From Helicobacteraceae bacterium (GTDB lineage Bacteria; Campylobacterota; Campylobacteria; Campylobacterales; Sulfurimonadaceae), in assembly GCA_030613795.1 (NCBI GenBank), contig JAUWLG010000086.1:1-6270 (forward strand): 6,270 nucleotides of DNA, given 5' to 3'. This document shows positions 1 through 5,959 of this stretch, piece by piece (positions within the stretch are counted from its first letter, which is position 1; the number at the start of each line of letters is the position of its first letter). The notes beneath the pieces are model-generated. The model ran no database searches and was not told where the DNA came from. It worked only from the letters and a program-made list of their open reading frames with translations. A program made the translations under genes and the position numbers.

Positions 1-236
1 GCTTTAAAATTCAGATCAATGCGTCACCGCTTGCTTTTTTTCGTGGCATCTGCAGAGTTGACCTGAAGGAGAGAGCGACCGTTAAGAAAATCACTTTGTT
101 TGAGCGTAGCGAGTTAGGGATTTTTAGGAAGAGAACGAGTGGAGGGAAAGTAGTCGGTAGCCACCGACCTCGAAGCCGTCACGAGCGCTTTTTGGTTTCG
201 TTTTTTGCGAGTAAAAAAGGAAAGAGAGATCAATAA
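1..236 (+). other. Gene-less stretch with rRNA-spacer-like sequence and open frame
   Basis: No recognisable gene. Frame 3 of the plus strand is open from the window edge to a TAA at 234-236, about 77 codons. It has no convincing start with a ribosome binding site. The predicted peptide is strongly basic (for example ERSELGIFRKRTSGGK, then SHRPRSRHERF near its end) and matches no family I know. Such Arg/Lys-rich frames typically come from reading through rRNA-linked spacer DNA. A perfect 6-bp inverted repeat (GTCGGT at 153-158, ACCGAC at 163-168, 4-base loop) and purine-rich runs fit a structured non-coding sequence better than a protein. My impression that it resembles a 16S-23S spacer is from memory and unverified. 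No rRNA or tRNA is visible in it. Confidence 0.35.
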
Positions 237-415
237 AGTTAAATTGAAAAAAGAAGTTTGAAAAGACTAAAGAAGTTGTAGGTTCTGGATCATGTCCGAA
301 ATCACAAACTTATACAATTATATGAGAGTCAAGTGACTTAAACAGTGAAACGCTAATTAGGTTAATAAATTATTGAAGATAGAAAATTGTAAGTGTTTTA
401 GAAAAGTAGAAAAGA
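237..415. other. AT-rich spacer without a visible gene
   Basis: This is AT-rich sequence downstream of the ribosomal operon terminator. I find no credible reading frame, tRNA or rRNA. The only local structure is a small inverted repeat, AGTCA at 327-331 and TGACT at 334-338. Its two-base loop is too short for a good hairpin, so I give it no function. Confidence 0.5.
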
Positions 416-435
416 GTCACGCGGTTAAGCGTGAC
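416..435 (-). terminator. Rho-independent terminator of the rpmJ-rplQ operon
   Basis: A perfect 7-bp inverted repeat, GTCACGC at 416-422 and GCGTGAC at 429-435, has a 6-base loop and starts 10 bases beyond the rplQ stop. On the minus strand the stem is followed by a T-rich run (TCTTTTCTACTTTTC, about 415-401), as in an intrinsic terminator. A second inverted repeat, CGAATTA at 441-447 and TAATTCG at 451-457, overlaps the rplQ stop codon and could also pair. No gene converges from the left, so there is no need for a bidirectional role. Confidence 0.75.
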
Positions 436-444
436 GATATCGAA

Positions 445-795
445 TTATACTAATTCGATGAAAGCCATAGTCGTTGCGTCACCGCGACGAATACGAGTAC
501 GAGTGATACGTGTGTATCCACCTTTACGGTCTGCGTACTTAGGAGCAATTTCAGTTACAAGTTTGTTTGTAGCTTCTTTGCTTTGTAGTGCAGCGAACAC
601 AGTACGGTGAGCATTAGAGTCACCTTTAGCAGCTGCAGTGATAAGTTTCTCAACAAATGAACGAAGTTCTTTTGCTTTTGGAACAGTTGTTTCGATTTTT
701 TCGTTTTCGATCAACGCAATACTAAGGTTTTTAAGAAGAGCTGCACGGTGTGAGCTAGTACGACTTAGTTTACGGTATCCATGACGGTGTCTCAT
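445..795 (-). CDS. rplQ: 50S ribosomal protein L17
   Basis: Large-subunit ribosomal protein L17, which binds 23S rRNA near the peptide exit side of the 50S particle. The 116 residues are close to the usual bacterial length. They begin with the family hallmark [12 protein letters not shown] and contain the [13 protein letters not shown] segment, followed by the [10 protein letters not shown] stretch typical of L17. The C-terminus carries the [18 protein letters not shown] signature. It is the last gene of the alpha operon. The ATG lies 9 bases after the rpoA stop, and its Shine-Dalgarno (AGGAAG on the minus strand, about 800-805) overlaps that stop, so translation is probably coupled to rpoA. 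An intrinsic terminator follows 10 bases after the TAA. Confidence 0.97.
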   Translation of the reverse strand: MRHRHGYRKLSRTSSHRAALLKNLSIALIENEKIETTVPKAKELRSFVEKLITAAAKGDSNAHRTVFAALQSKEATNKLVTEIAPKYADRKGGYTRITRTRIRRGDATTMAFIELV

Positions 796-804
796 GTTAC
801 TTCC

Positions 805-1797
805 TTATTCAGCTTCGATTTTTTTCTTAAGTGCGCTAACAAGGTCATCTGACAAATTTTCACCTACAGAGAAACCTGTTTCAGTCAGTTTCTCAAGGAT
901 CTCTTCGTAAGATTTTTTACCTAGGTTTTTAACGTTCTTAAGATCGTTTTGGCTCATCAATACGATTTCGCCGATATATTTAATGTTTGAACGATCAAGA
1001 CAGTTGAATGAACGAGCACTCAAACCAAGATCATCAATACGAGCAGTCAATTTTTTCAGCTCTGGAGACTCTTCTACACGTTCGATAGTAGCTGGAGCCT
1101 GAATACTGATCTCACTGCTAAACACGTTCAGTTGAGCGTGCATAACTTCTAGAGCATTACGGAATGCATCCAGAGGAGAGATTTGACCATCGGTTACGAT
1201 GTTCAGTACAACTTTTTCAAAGTTCGGGTTGTCTTCAACAAGAACATTCTCGATAGCGTAAGTTGCTTTGCGAACCGGAGTAAAAAATGCATCTAAAGCG
1301 ATGTAACCTTCATCCAATTCTTCACGAATGTCTTCACTTGGTACATAACCGATACCTTGGAAAATTTTAATTGTAAAGTTAAGCGTTGCATCATCGTTAA
1401 GAGTTGCAAGGAATGCATCCGGAGTAACAATTTCAACTTCGTCAGTATCAAGGTCAGAACCTTTGATCTCACATGGGCCAGCAAAGCTGTATGTGATCTC
1501 AGCCTCTTTGGCATCGTCTTTAAGTTTAAAGCGAATGCCTTTAAGGTTGATAATAAAGTCAGAGATATCTTCAAGCATACCACGCACAGAGTCAAACTCG
1601 TGCTTAGCGCCTTCGATTTTAATTGCTACCGGAGCATACCCTACAGAGCTGCTAAGCAAAAAGCGACGCAATGGATGTGCAAGTGATACTGCATAACCTG
1701 TCTCAAACGGGTATGCAATTATATTTGCTTCATTTTCGCTAATTTGCTCAACCACAAACTCTTGTGGAAGAAGCGGAGATGTTTTGATTTTTTTCAT
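805..1797 (-). CDS. rpoA: DNA-directed RNA polymerase subunit alpha
   Basis: Alpha subunit of RNA polymerase. Its dimer nucleates assembly of beta and beta', and its C-terminal domain contacts promoter DNA and activators. The 330 residues match the family length. Residues 1 to about 235 form the N-terminal assembly domain, with the [19 protein letters not shown] segment (32-50) that matches the conserved dimer-interface helix. A linker follows at about 236-250. The C-terminal helix-hairpin-helix domain (about 251-315) has LSARSFNCL (259-267), where R262 corresponds to E. coli R265, and NLGKKS (291-296), both used for minor-groove contact. The start follows AAAAGG at a suitable distance. It sits between rpsD (20-base gap) and rplQ, the standard order. 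Confidence 0.98.
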   Translation of the reverse strand: MKKIKTSPLLPQEFVVEQISENEANIIAYPFETGYAVSLAHPLRRFLLSSSVGYAPVAIKIEGAKHEFDSVRGMLEDISDFIINLKGIRFKLKDDAKEAEITYSFAGPCEIKGSDLDTDEVEIVTPDAFLATLNDDATLNFTIKIFQGIGYVPSEDIREELDEGYIALDAFFTPVRKATYAIENVLVEDNPNFEKVVLNIVTDGQISPLDAFRNALEVMHAQLNVFSSEISIQAPATIERVEESPELKKLTARIDDLGLSARSFNCLDRSNIKYIGEIVLMSQNDLKNVKNLGKKSYEEILEKLTETGFSVGENLSDDLVSALKKKIEAE

Positions 1798-1817
1798 TCA
1801 CAACGCCTTTTTATAAA

Positions 1818-2444
1818 TTATTTCGAGTAAAGCTCAACGATTAAACGTTCTTCTACTGGGATAACGATCTCTTCACGCTCTGGAAGACGTGTGAAAATAC
1901 CAAATACTTTTTCAGCATCGATATCAACCCATGGAGCGATTCCAGTTTGCGCTGTTAGTTCGATAGCACGTAGAACTTGGTTGTTCTGCTTGCTTTTTTC
2001 ACGGATCTCGATCTTTTGTTTTTTTTTTATACGGTTAGAAGCGATATCTACACGTTTACCATCAACAAGTACGTGACCGTGGTTTACGAATTGGCGCGCG
2101 AAACGACGAGTCGATGCGAATCCCATTCTGTAAACGACATTGTCAAGACGCTGCTCAAGAAGAACTACAAGGTTTGTACCTGTATTTCCTGAACGACGCT
2201 TAGCTTCACCAAATAGTGCACGCATCTGCTTCTCAGAAACACCGTACATGAATTTAGCTTTTTGCTTTTCGTTTAGTTGTAGACCGTACTCAGAAACTTT
2301 CTTACGACGTTGGCCATGTTGACCTGGACCGTAAGGACGTTTTTCTAGAGCAGATTTACCTGCAAGACGACGCTCACCTTTTAAGTTAAGGCTTACACCG
2401 AATCTTCTTTCGATTTTTTCTACTGGACCTCTATATCTTGCCAT
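1818..2444 (-). CDS. rpsD: 30S ribosomal protein S4
   Basis: S4 is a primary 16S rRNA-binding protein that nucleates 30S assembly; in several bacteria it also represses its own operon. The 208 residues are the normal length. The N-terminal part ([16 protein letters not shown], then [11 protein letters not shown]) is typical. The S4 RNA-binding domain runs from about residue 98, with [19 protein letters not shown] and [13 protein letters not shown]. There are no N-terminal cysteines, so this is the zinc-free form. The start has a strong site: AAGGAGA on the minus strand at 2451-2457 overlaps the rpsK stop. Within the gene, the codons ATA AAA AAA AAA (2019-2028) form a run of ten A, a possible slippage site. 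Confidence 0.98.
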   Translation of the reverse strand: MARYRGPVEKIERRFGVSLNLKGERRLAGKSALEKRPYGPGQHGQRRKKVSEYGLQLNEKQKAKFMYGVSEKQMRALFGEAKRRSGNTGTNLVVLLEQRLDNVVYRMGFASTRRFARQFVNHGHVLVDGKRVDIASNRIKKKQKIEIREKSKQNNQVLRAIELTAQTGIAPWVDIDAEKVFGIFTRLPEREEIVIPVEERLIVELYSK

Positions 2445-2455
2445 CAGTAATCTCC

Positions 2456-2848
2456 TTAAACTCTACGACGCTTAGGTGCGCGACAACCGTTATGTGGTAG
2501 TGGTGTAACATCTTTCATGAATGTAACACGGATACCTTCGATAGCACCTACAGCTTTAACTGCTGTTTCACGACCTGAACCAGGACCTTGAACTTTAATA
2601 CCAAGTTCTTTAATACCATGCACCTGAGCTTTTGCTACTGCATCTTCTACTGCTGCTTGCGCTGCAAACGGAGTAGATTTTTTAGAACCCTTGAAACCAA
2701 GGCTACCAGCAGATGACCATGCGATCATGTTACCCATCTCATCAGTAATCGTTACAAGCGTATTGTTGAATGATGCAGCGATATGAACGATACCGCGTGC
2801 AATATTCTTTTTTACTACTTTTCTACGAGTTGCTTTTCTTTTTGCCAT
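2456..2848 (-). CDS. rpsK: 30S ribosomal protein S11
   Basis: S11 lies on the platform of the 30S subunit and helps form the mRNA exit region. The 130-residue protein has the basic N-terminus [15 protein letters not shown] and the family core [18 protein letters not shown]. These are followed by [20 protein letters not shown], the GPGSGRE loop, and the C-terminal [17 protein letters not shown], all highly conserved. It is 12 bases downstream of rpsM and 11 bases upstream of rpsD, consistent with one transcript. Nothing is unusual in length or composition. Confidence 0.98.
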   Translation of the reverse strand: MAKRKATRRKVVKKNIARGIVHIAASFNNTLVTITDEMGNMIAWSSAGSLGFKGSKKSTPFAAQAAVEDAVAKAQVHGIKELGIKVQGPGSGRETAVKAVGAIEGIRVTFMKDVTPLPHNGCRAPKRRRV

Positions 2849-2860
2849 ACTCTTAATCCC

Positions 2861-3223
2861 TTACGCTGCGCCGACAGTCTTACGTTTACCCTTACGAGTA
2901 CGCGCATTTGTCTTAGTTTTTTGGCCACGACATGGAAGACCACGACGGTGACGAAGACCACGGTAAGAACCAAGGTCCATCAATGCTTTAATGTCCATTG
3001 CAACTTTCTTACGAAGATCACCTTCAACCATGTGGCTTTCACGGATCTCTTTAGTAATTGCAGCTATATCAGCTTCGTTAAGCTCATGAACACGTTTATT
3101 ATAGTCGATACCTGTCGCGTCAAGAATCTGACGAGAAGCATAAAGACCAACACCATAGATATATGTAAGACCATACTCTATACGTTTTTTCTTAGGTAAG
3201 TCCACACCAGCAATACGTGCCAT
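2861..3223 (-). CDS. rpsM: 30S ribosomal protein S13
   Basis: S13 sits in the head of the 30S subunit and contacts 16S rRNA, the P-site tRNA and the 50S bridge. The 120 residues include the N-terminal [26 protein letters not shown] and the helix-two-turn-helix region. The C-terminal signature [27 protein letters not shown] is also present (split across about residues 86-113). The basic tail is the part that reaches the tRNA. The start is 2 bases after the rpmJ stop, so the two are probably translated together, and rpsK follows after 12 bases. Confidence 0.98.
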   Translation of the reverse strand: MARIAGVDLPKKKRIEYGLTYIYGVGLYASRQILDATGIDYNKRVHELNEADIAAITKEIRESHMVEGDLRKKVAMDIKALMDLGSYRGLRHRRGLPCRGQKTKTNARTRKGKRKTVGAA

Positions 3224-3225
3224 GC

Positions 3226-3342
3226 TTATCCTTGTCTCTGTTTATGTTTTGGGTTTTTGCTACAGATCACTCTGACGATTCCCTTGCGTTTGACGATTTT
3301 ACATTCGTCACACATCTTCTTTACTGAAGCGCGTACTTTCAT
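3226..3342 (-). CDS. rpmJ: 50S ribosomal protein L36
   Basis: L36 is the smallest large-subunit protein and packs against 23S rRNA near the stalk base. Reading the minus strand from the ATG at 3342-3340 gives 38 residues starting [15 protein letters not shown] and ending NPKHKQRQG. The zinc-ribbon ligands C11, C14, C27 and H33 are all present, so this is the zinc-binding form, not the zinc-free paralog. An AAAGGG Shine-Dalgarno (3354-3349) lies 6 bases before the ATG. It is the first gene of the operon here; infA and secY, which often sit just upstream, are absent, and the structured leader takes that place. Confidence 0.96.
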   Translation of the reverse strand: MKVRASVKKMCDECKIVKRKGIVRVICSKNPKHKQRQG

Positions 3343-3378
3343 TGTAAGCCCTTTAATTTTGTTTACTTTACCATTTCA

Positions 3379-3462
3379 GGCAGTAGCGGTTTTCACCCTG
3401 CCAATACTTGTATCTATCGTTTAGGCCCCTAAATTAGGTGCTTTGCAATAGATACAAATACT
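3379..3462 (-). ncRNA. Candidate structured 5' leader RNA of the rpmJ operon
   Basis: On the minus-strand RNA, bases 3462-3446 pair with 3419-3403 as a helix of up to 17 bp. The core is ten perfect pairs (3448-3457 with 3408-3417). It is extended by AGTAT/GTATT outside and two pairs inside, including three G-U pairs. On the plus strand the same three positions would be A-C mismatches, so the structure belongs to the minus transcript. The loop holds a second palindrome (3420-3433). Directly abutting at 3402-3379 is a second hairpin: GGCAG, GGT-GAAA-ACC with a GNRA loop, a GCTA bulge, then CTGCC. The rpmJ start follows 36 bases later. No U tract follows, so it is not an ordinary terminator. A ribosomal-protein-binding autoregulatory leader is an inference. 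I recognise no known RNA family. Confidence 0.55.
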
Positions 3463-3490
3463 CAACCATTTTGTTTAAAACGGCAAAGTG

Positions 3491-3503
3491 GACGCGTATA
3501 TTA
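3491..3503 (-). promoter_or_regulatory. Possible promoter of the rpmJ-rplQ operon
   Basis: A TAATAT -10 box on the minus strand (3503-3498) is preceded by a T-rich stretch (CTTTTTAG), as in Campylobacterota sigma-70 promoters, which often lack a -35 box. Transcription would start near 3491, giving a leader of about 150 bases that contains the paired region. An alternative TATATT lies about 30 bases further upstream (about 3535-3530). Neither is confirmed. Confidence 0.35.
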
Positions 3504-3609
3504 CTAAAAAGTTCTTAAAAGCTTTATTAAATATATAATTTACCTTCACTTTTATCTCTTTTTAATCTTATATTACCACTCTTACTAAACTCTATTGATA
3601 CAAATCCGC

Positions 3610-3622
3610 TATAATTCGGCTT
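3610..3622 (+). promoter_or_regulatory. Promoter of cvfB with near-leaderless start
   Basis: A perfect TATAAT occupies 3610-3615. The expected start of transcription, six to eight bases downstream, falls at about 3621-3623, right at the ATG of cvfB. No -35 hexamer is at the usual distance; the TTGATA at 3595-3600 is only 9 bases away. No Shine-Dalgarno precedes the ATG. Confidence 0.6.
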
Positions 3623-4471
3623 ATGATTAATGAAAAAATAGAATTAGGGAAAATAAACACCCTAAGAATAGACAGATTTACAGAACCCGGTATCTACTTG
3701 ATGGCTCAAAATGAAGAGGACCTTCTTCTTCCTGGACAATACGTCACAGAGAACATGCTAGTCGACCAAGAGATCCAAGTCTTTGTCTATACTGATAGTG
3801 AAGACCGTCTTGTAGCAACAACAGACACTCCCAAAGCCATGTTAGACGAATTTGGCTTTTTTGAGGTGGTTGATGTAACTGACTTTGGCGCCTTTGTAGA
3901 TTGGGGGCTTCCTAAAGATCTTTTTATTCCTAAAAACCGTCAAAAGACCCCTTTTAGAGTCGGTGACAAACGAATACTACGAATTGTCAAAGATGAACAG
4001 AGCGAGCGCCTTCTTGGCGTTGAGAAGATCAAGCAGTTTCTTACCCATGAAGTCGAAGATGGTTATTACAAAAACAGACCTGTAAAACTTTTAGTGATCG
4101 CCAGAACACCTCTTGGGTATAAGGTCATTGTTGACGACACCTATTCGGGAATGCTCTTTACCAATGAGATCTTTGAAGAGATCGCCGCGGGTGATACTAA
4201 AAAAGGATTCGTCAAACTCGTTCGTAAAGATGGCAACATGGACATCTCTCTGCAACCTATCGGTACAGCGGCTAAAACAGATATCGCTACCGATAAAGTG
4301 ATGCAACTTTTAGAAGCAAACAGCGGTTCACTGCCTTATAATTATAAAAGTGATGCAGACTTGATCAACAGTGTCTTTGGTCTAAGTAAAAAGAACTATA
4401 AACGTTCATTGACAACGCTAAAAGATGCTGGAAAAATTGAAGTTACCGATACCGGTATCTATAAAAAATAG
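3623..4471 (+). CDS. cvfB: CvfB-like S1/winged-helix RNA-binding protein
   Basis: A 282-residue cytoplasmic protein of the CvfB family, named after a Staphylococcus aureus RNA-binding virulence regulator. Domain layout as I read it: an S1-like barrel at about 5-65 (LGKINTLRIDRFTEPGIYL), a canonical S1 motif at about 80-135 (DVTDFGAFVDWGLPKDLFIP), a third S1-like barrel at about 145-212 and a C-terminal winged helix at about 236-282. The last contains VFGLSKKNYKRSLTTL and ends DTGIYKK, as in the family. The start at 3623 is kept because the N-terminal barrel begins at once, although no Shine-Dalgarno is visible. The RNA target is unknown; a link to translation or RNA turnover is inferred from family only. 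It heads a cluster with the following two genes. Confidence 0.9.
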   Translation: MINEKIELGKINTLRIDRFTEPGIYLMAQNEEDLLLPGQYVTENMLVDQEIQVFVYTDSEDRLVATTDTPKAMLDEFGFFEVVDVTDFGAFVDWGLPKDLFIPKNRQKTPFRVGDKRILRIVKDEQSERLLGVEKIKQFLTHEVEDGYYKNRPVKLLVIARTPLGYKVIVDDTYSGMLFTNEIFEEIAAGDTKKGFVKLVRKDGNMDISLQPIGTAAKTDIATDKVMQLLEANSGSLPYNYKSDADLINSVFGLSKKNYKRSLTTLKDAGKIEVTDTGIYKK

Positions 4472-4481
4472 GACTATATAG

Positions 4482-4694
4482 ATGGCAAGAAAGAAAAAAA
4501 GTGTTGATTACTCAAAAGAGGACATCATCTTCACTATGGATCAAAAACAAGAGAAGCTGATGCGTTTTATGCCTGAAGTTCAAGCCGTTGAATTGAAATG
4601 TATGGAACCGGGGTCAAAAGGCACCCATGAAGTTGCCTTTGCACATCTCCCTAAAGAGATCAAACAACTAGTTAAACCACTTAAAGGAAAGTAA
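4482..4694 (+). CDS. Conserved-looking small protein of unknown function
   Basis: A 70-residue protein that I do not recognise. It is basic at both ends (MARKKKS at the start, KPLKGK at the end) with a mixed amphipathic middle, one cysteine (C40) and four internal Met, and no signal peptide or membrane segment. It is probably cytoplasmic. An AGGA at 4470-4473 lies 8 bases before the ATG, next to the cvfB stop. The TAA overlaps the ATG of ppnP in a TAATG, so its translation is probably coupled to that of ppnP. Codon use and the tight spacing support a real gene. Its placement between an RNA-binding protein and a nucleoside phosphorylase hints at nucleic-acid or nucleotide metabolism, but that is only guilt by association. 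Confidence 0.75.
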   Translation: MARKKKSVDYSKEDIIFTMDQKQEKLMRFMPEVQAVELKCMEPGSKGTHEVAFAHLPKEIKQLVKPLKGK

Positions 4695-5011
4695 TGGACG
4701 AATTTACAAATGTAACGGCAGTCAAAGCAGCCAATATCTATTATGACGGAAAGGTCACCAGTCGTACACTAAAGTTTAGTGATGGAAGCGTGAAGTCTTT
4801 GGGCATTATGTTACCGGGCGAGTACACTTTTGGTACAGACCTCAAAGAGATCATGGAGATCATGGCGGGTGAACTTGAGGTAAAACTACCGGGTGACGAC
4901 ACATTTAAAACACTTAACGTACCATGTAGTTTCGAAGTCCCTGCTAACAGTTCGTTTGACCTTATTATTAAAACACCTACTGACTACTGCTGCTCTTACA
5001 TTAAAGCGTAA
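4694..5011 (+). CDS. ppnP: Pyrimidine/purine nucleoside phosphorylase
   Basis: PpnP (formerly YaiE, DUF1255) is a small cupin-fold enzyme that splits purine and pyrimidine nucleosides with phosphate into base and ribose-1-phosphate, serving salvage. The 105 residues slightly exceed the E. coli length of 94, the extra being at the N-terminus ([13 protein letters not shown]). The core matches: [13 protein letters not shown] (14-26), [14 protein letters not shown] (35-48), [16 protein letters not shown] (52-67), [11 protein letters not shown] (80-90) and the terminal TDYCCSYI (97-104). The start overlaps the stop of the small upstream gene by one base, so it needs no separate ribosome binding site. 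A probable terminator follows within 30 bases. Function is assigned by family, confidently. Confidence 0.92.
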   Translation: MDEFTNVTAVKAANIYYDGKVTSRTLKFSDGSVKSLGIMLPGEYTFGTDLKEIMEIMAGELEVKLPGDDTFKTLNVPCSFEVPANSSFDLIIKTPTDYCCSYIKA

Positions 5012-5025
5012 TCTATCTCTTCTCT

Positions 5026-5050
5026 CGGGCATTCGCCCGTACTTCTATCT
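5026..5050 (+). terminator. Likely terminator after ppnP
   Basis: CGGGC (5026-5030) and GCCCG (5035-5039) form a 5-bp GC-rich stem with a 4-base loop 15 bases after the ppnP stop. It is followed by a pyrimidine-rich tail (TACTTCTATCTTTTC) that is only partly T. The short stem and interrupted tail make it weaker than the one after the FKBP gene, so some read-through is likely. Confidence 0.55.
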
Positions 5051-5071
5051 TTTCATCTATTTGCCCTCTTC

Positions 5072-5080
5072 TGTTAAACT
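5072..5080 (+). promoter_or_regulatory. Weak candidate promoter of the FKBP gene
   Basis: TGTTAAACT (5072-5080) has an extended -10 form, TG then TAAACT, matching TATAAT at four of six positions. It lies 28 bases before the ATG and after the ppnP terminator. No -35 box is convincing. Confidence 0.3.
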
Positions 5081-5108
5081 GTCCAAAACTTTAACACAAA
5101 GATGAATT

Positions 5109-5843
5109 ATGATAACAAAAAAAATCCTACTCTCTACAACTGCAGCTACTCTAGTTGCTTTCTCTGTTCTCGGATGTAACGACGATAAAGTTGCAGCAGC
5201 TACTAAAGTTGAAACCCCATCTCCAGCAGTAAAGACACTATCAACTCAAGCAGAAAAAGTGGGTTATACCTATGGCCTTCAAATTGGTGCTCAACTAAGC
5301 GCATCCAAAGATCTTCTTGACAGTGATGCCCTTATGTTGGGCCTGCAAGATGCTCTAGACGGCAAGCCTTCTAAACTTTCTAATGAAGAGATGCAACAAG
5401 CAACAATGGATTTTCAAAAACAAGTACAAGAGCGTGCAGCTAAAAAGATGTCTGGATTTATTGAACAAAACAAAGAATTCTTAGCTCAAAACAAGAGTAA
5501 AGAGAGTGTTGTGACACTGCCAAGCGGTCTTCAATACAAAGTCGTACAAGCGGGAACAGGTGCAACTCCTACTGCAACTGACACGGTTGTAACGCACTAC
5601 ACCGGTACTTTGATCAATGGTCAGGTCTTTGACAGTTCAGTACAACGTGGCGAGCCGGCAACATTCCCGGTCAATGGTGTCATTGCAGGTTGGACCGAAG
5701 CACTTCAACTTATGAAAGTCGGTGCGAAATGGCAACTGGTCATCCCGGCTGACCTAGCTTACGGTGAGAGTGGTGCTGGACAGATGATCGCACCTAACTC
5801 AACACTTATTTTTGATATTGAGCTTTTAGAGATCAAAAAGTAG
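5109..5843 (+). CDS. FKBP-type peptidyl-prolyl cis-trans isomerase, lipoprotein
   Basis: A 244-residue Mip/FkpA-like isomerase that catalyses proline cis-trans isomerisation in envelope proteins. A type II signal peptide covers residues 1-22 (MITKKILLS, then a hydrophobic run) and ends in the lipobox V20-L21-G22-C23, so C23 is probably acylated and the protein membrane-anchored. An FKBP N-terminal dimerisation domain spans about 45-130 (VGYTYGLQIGAQL, helical). The catalytic FKBP domain is at about 138-244. Residues matching the FKBP12 active site are all present: Y164, F174, D175, F186, V191, I192, W195, Y218 and F235. The Shine-Dalgarno is weak (AAAG). The gene probably forms its own unit between two terminators. 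Family is sure; whether to call it mip or fkpA is not. Confidence 0.93.
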   Translation: MITKKILLSTTAATLVAFSVLGCNDDKVAAATKVETPSPAVKTLSTQAEKVGYTYGLQIGAQLSASKDLLDSDALMLGLQDALDGKPSKLSNEEMQQATMDFQKQVQERAAKKMSGFIEQNKEFLAQNKSKESVVTLPSGLQYKVVQAGTGATPTATDTVVTHYTGTLINGQVFDSSVQRGEPATFPVNGVIAGWTEALQLMKVGAKWQLVIPADLAYGESGAGQMIAPNSTLIFDIELLEIKK

Positions 5844-5850
5844 GCCTGTA

Positions 5851-5883
5851 AATCATAAGGCTATTAGCCTCGTGATTTTTTTT
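5851..5883 (+). terminator. Strong rho-independent terminator after the FKBP gene
   Basis: The 11-base arms 5851-5861 and 5867-5877 pair with one A-C mismatch and one G-U pair, around a 5-base loop. They are directly followed by a run of eight T (5876-5883). It lies 7 bases beyond the FKBP stop, a textbook intrinsic terminator. Confidence 0.88.
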
Positions 5884-5959
5884 AAATACAACTTCGTAAC
5901 TTCCCTATCCTCAATTCTATGATCTATTCCCCAAATTTTTTAATTACTTCATATCACTA

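Noticed and set aside
326..345. Resemblance of a GTCAAGTGACT stretch to the 5' end of 23S rRNA
   Set aside because: Only about a dozen bases are alike and the conserved GGTGGATGCC that should follow is absent. No rRNA gene can be called.
1293..1696. Reading frames of 77 to 109 codons overlapping rpoA in other frames and on the other strand
   Set aside because: They lie inside a full-length conserved rpoA, show no family features, and have no ribosome binding sites; they are shadows.
2783..3199. A 138-codon plus-strand frame across rpsK and rpsM
   Set aside because: It is antisense to two perfectly conserved ribosomal genes and its peptide is Thr/Cys/Phe-rich noise.
3403..3462. The long hairpin as a transcription terminator
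   Set aside because: No T run follows on either strand at the right place, and no gene ends here; it lies upstream of rpmJ and upstream of cvfB.
4893..5105. A 70-codon plus-strand frame overlapping the end of ppnP
   Set aside because: It lies in another frame of ppnP and runs through the terminator hairpin; composition is not protein-like.
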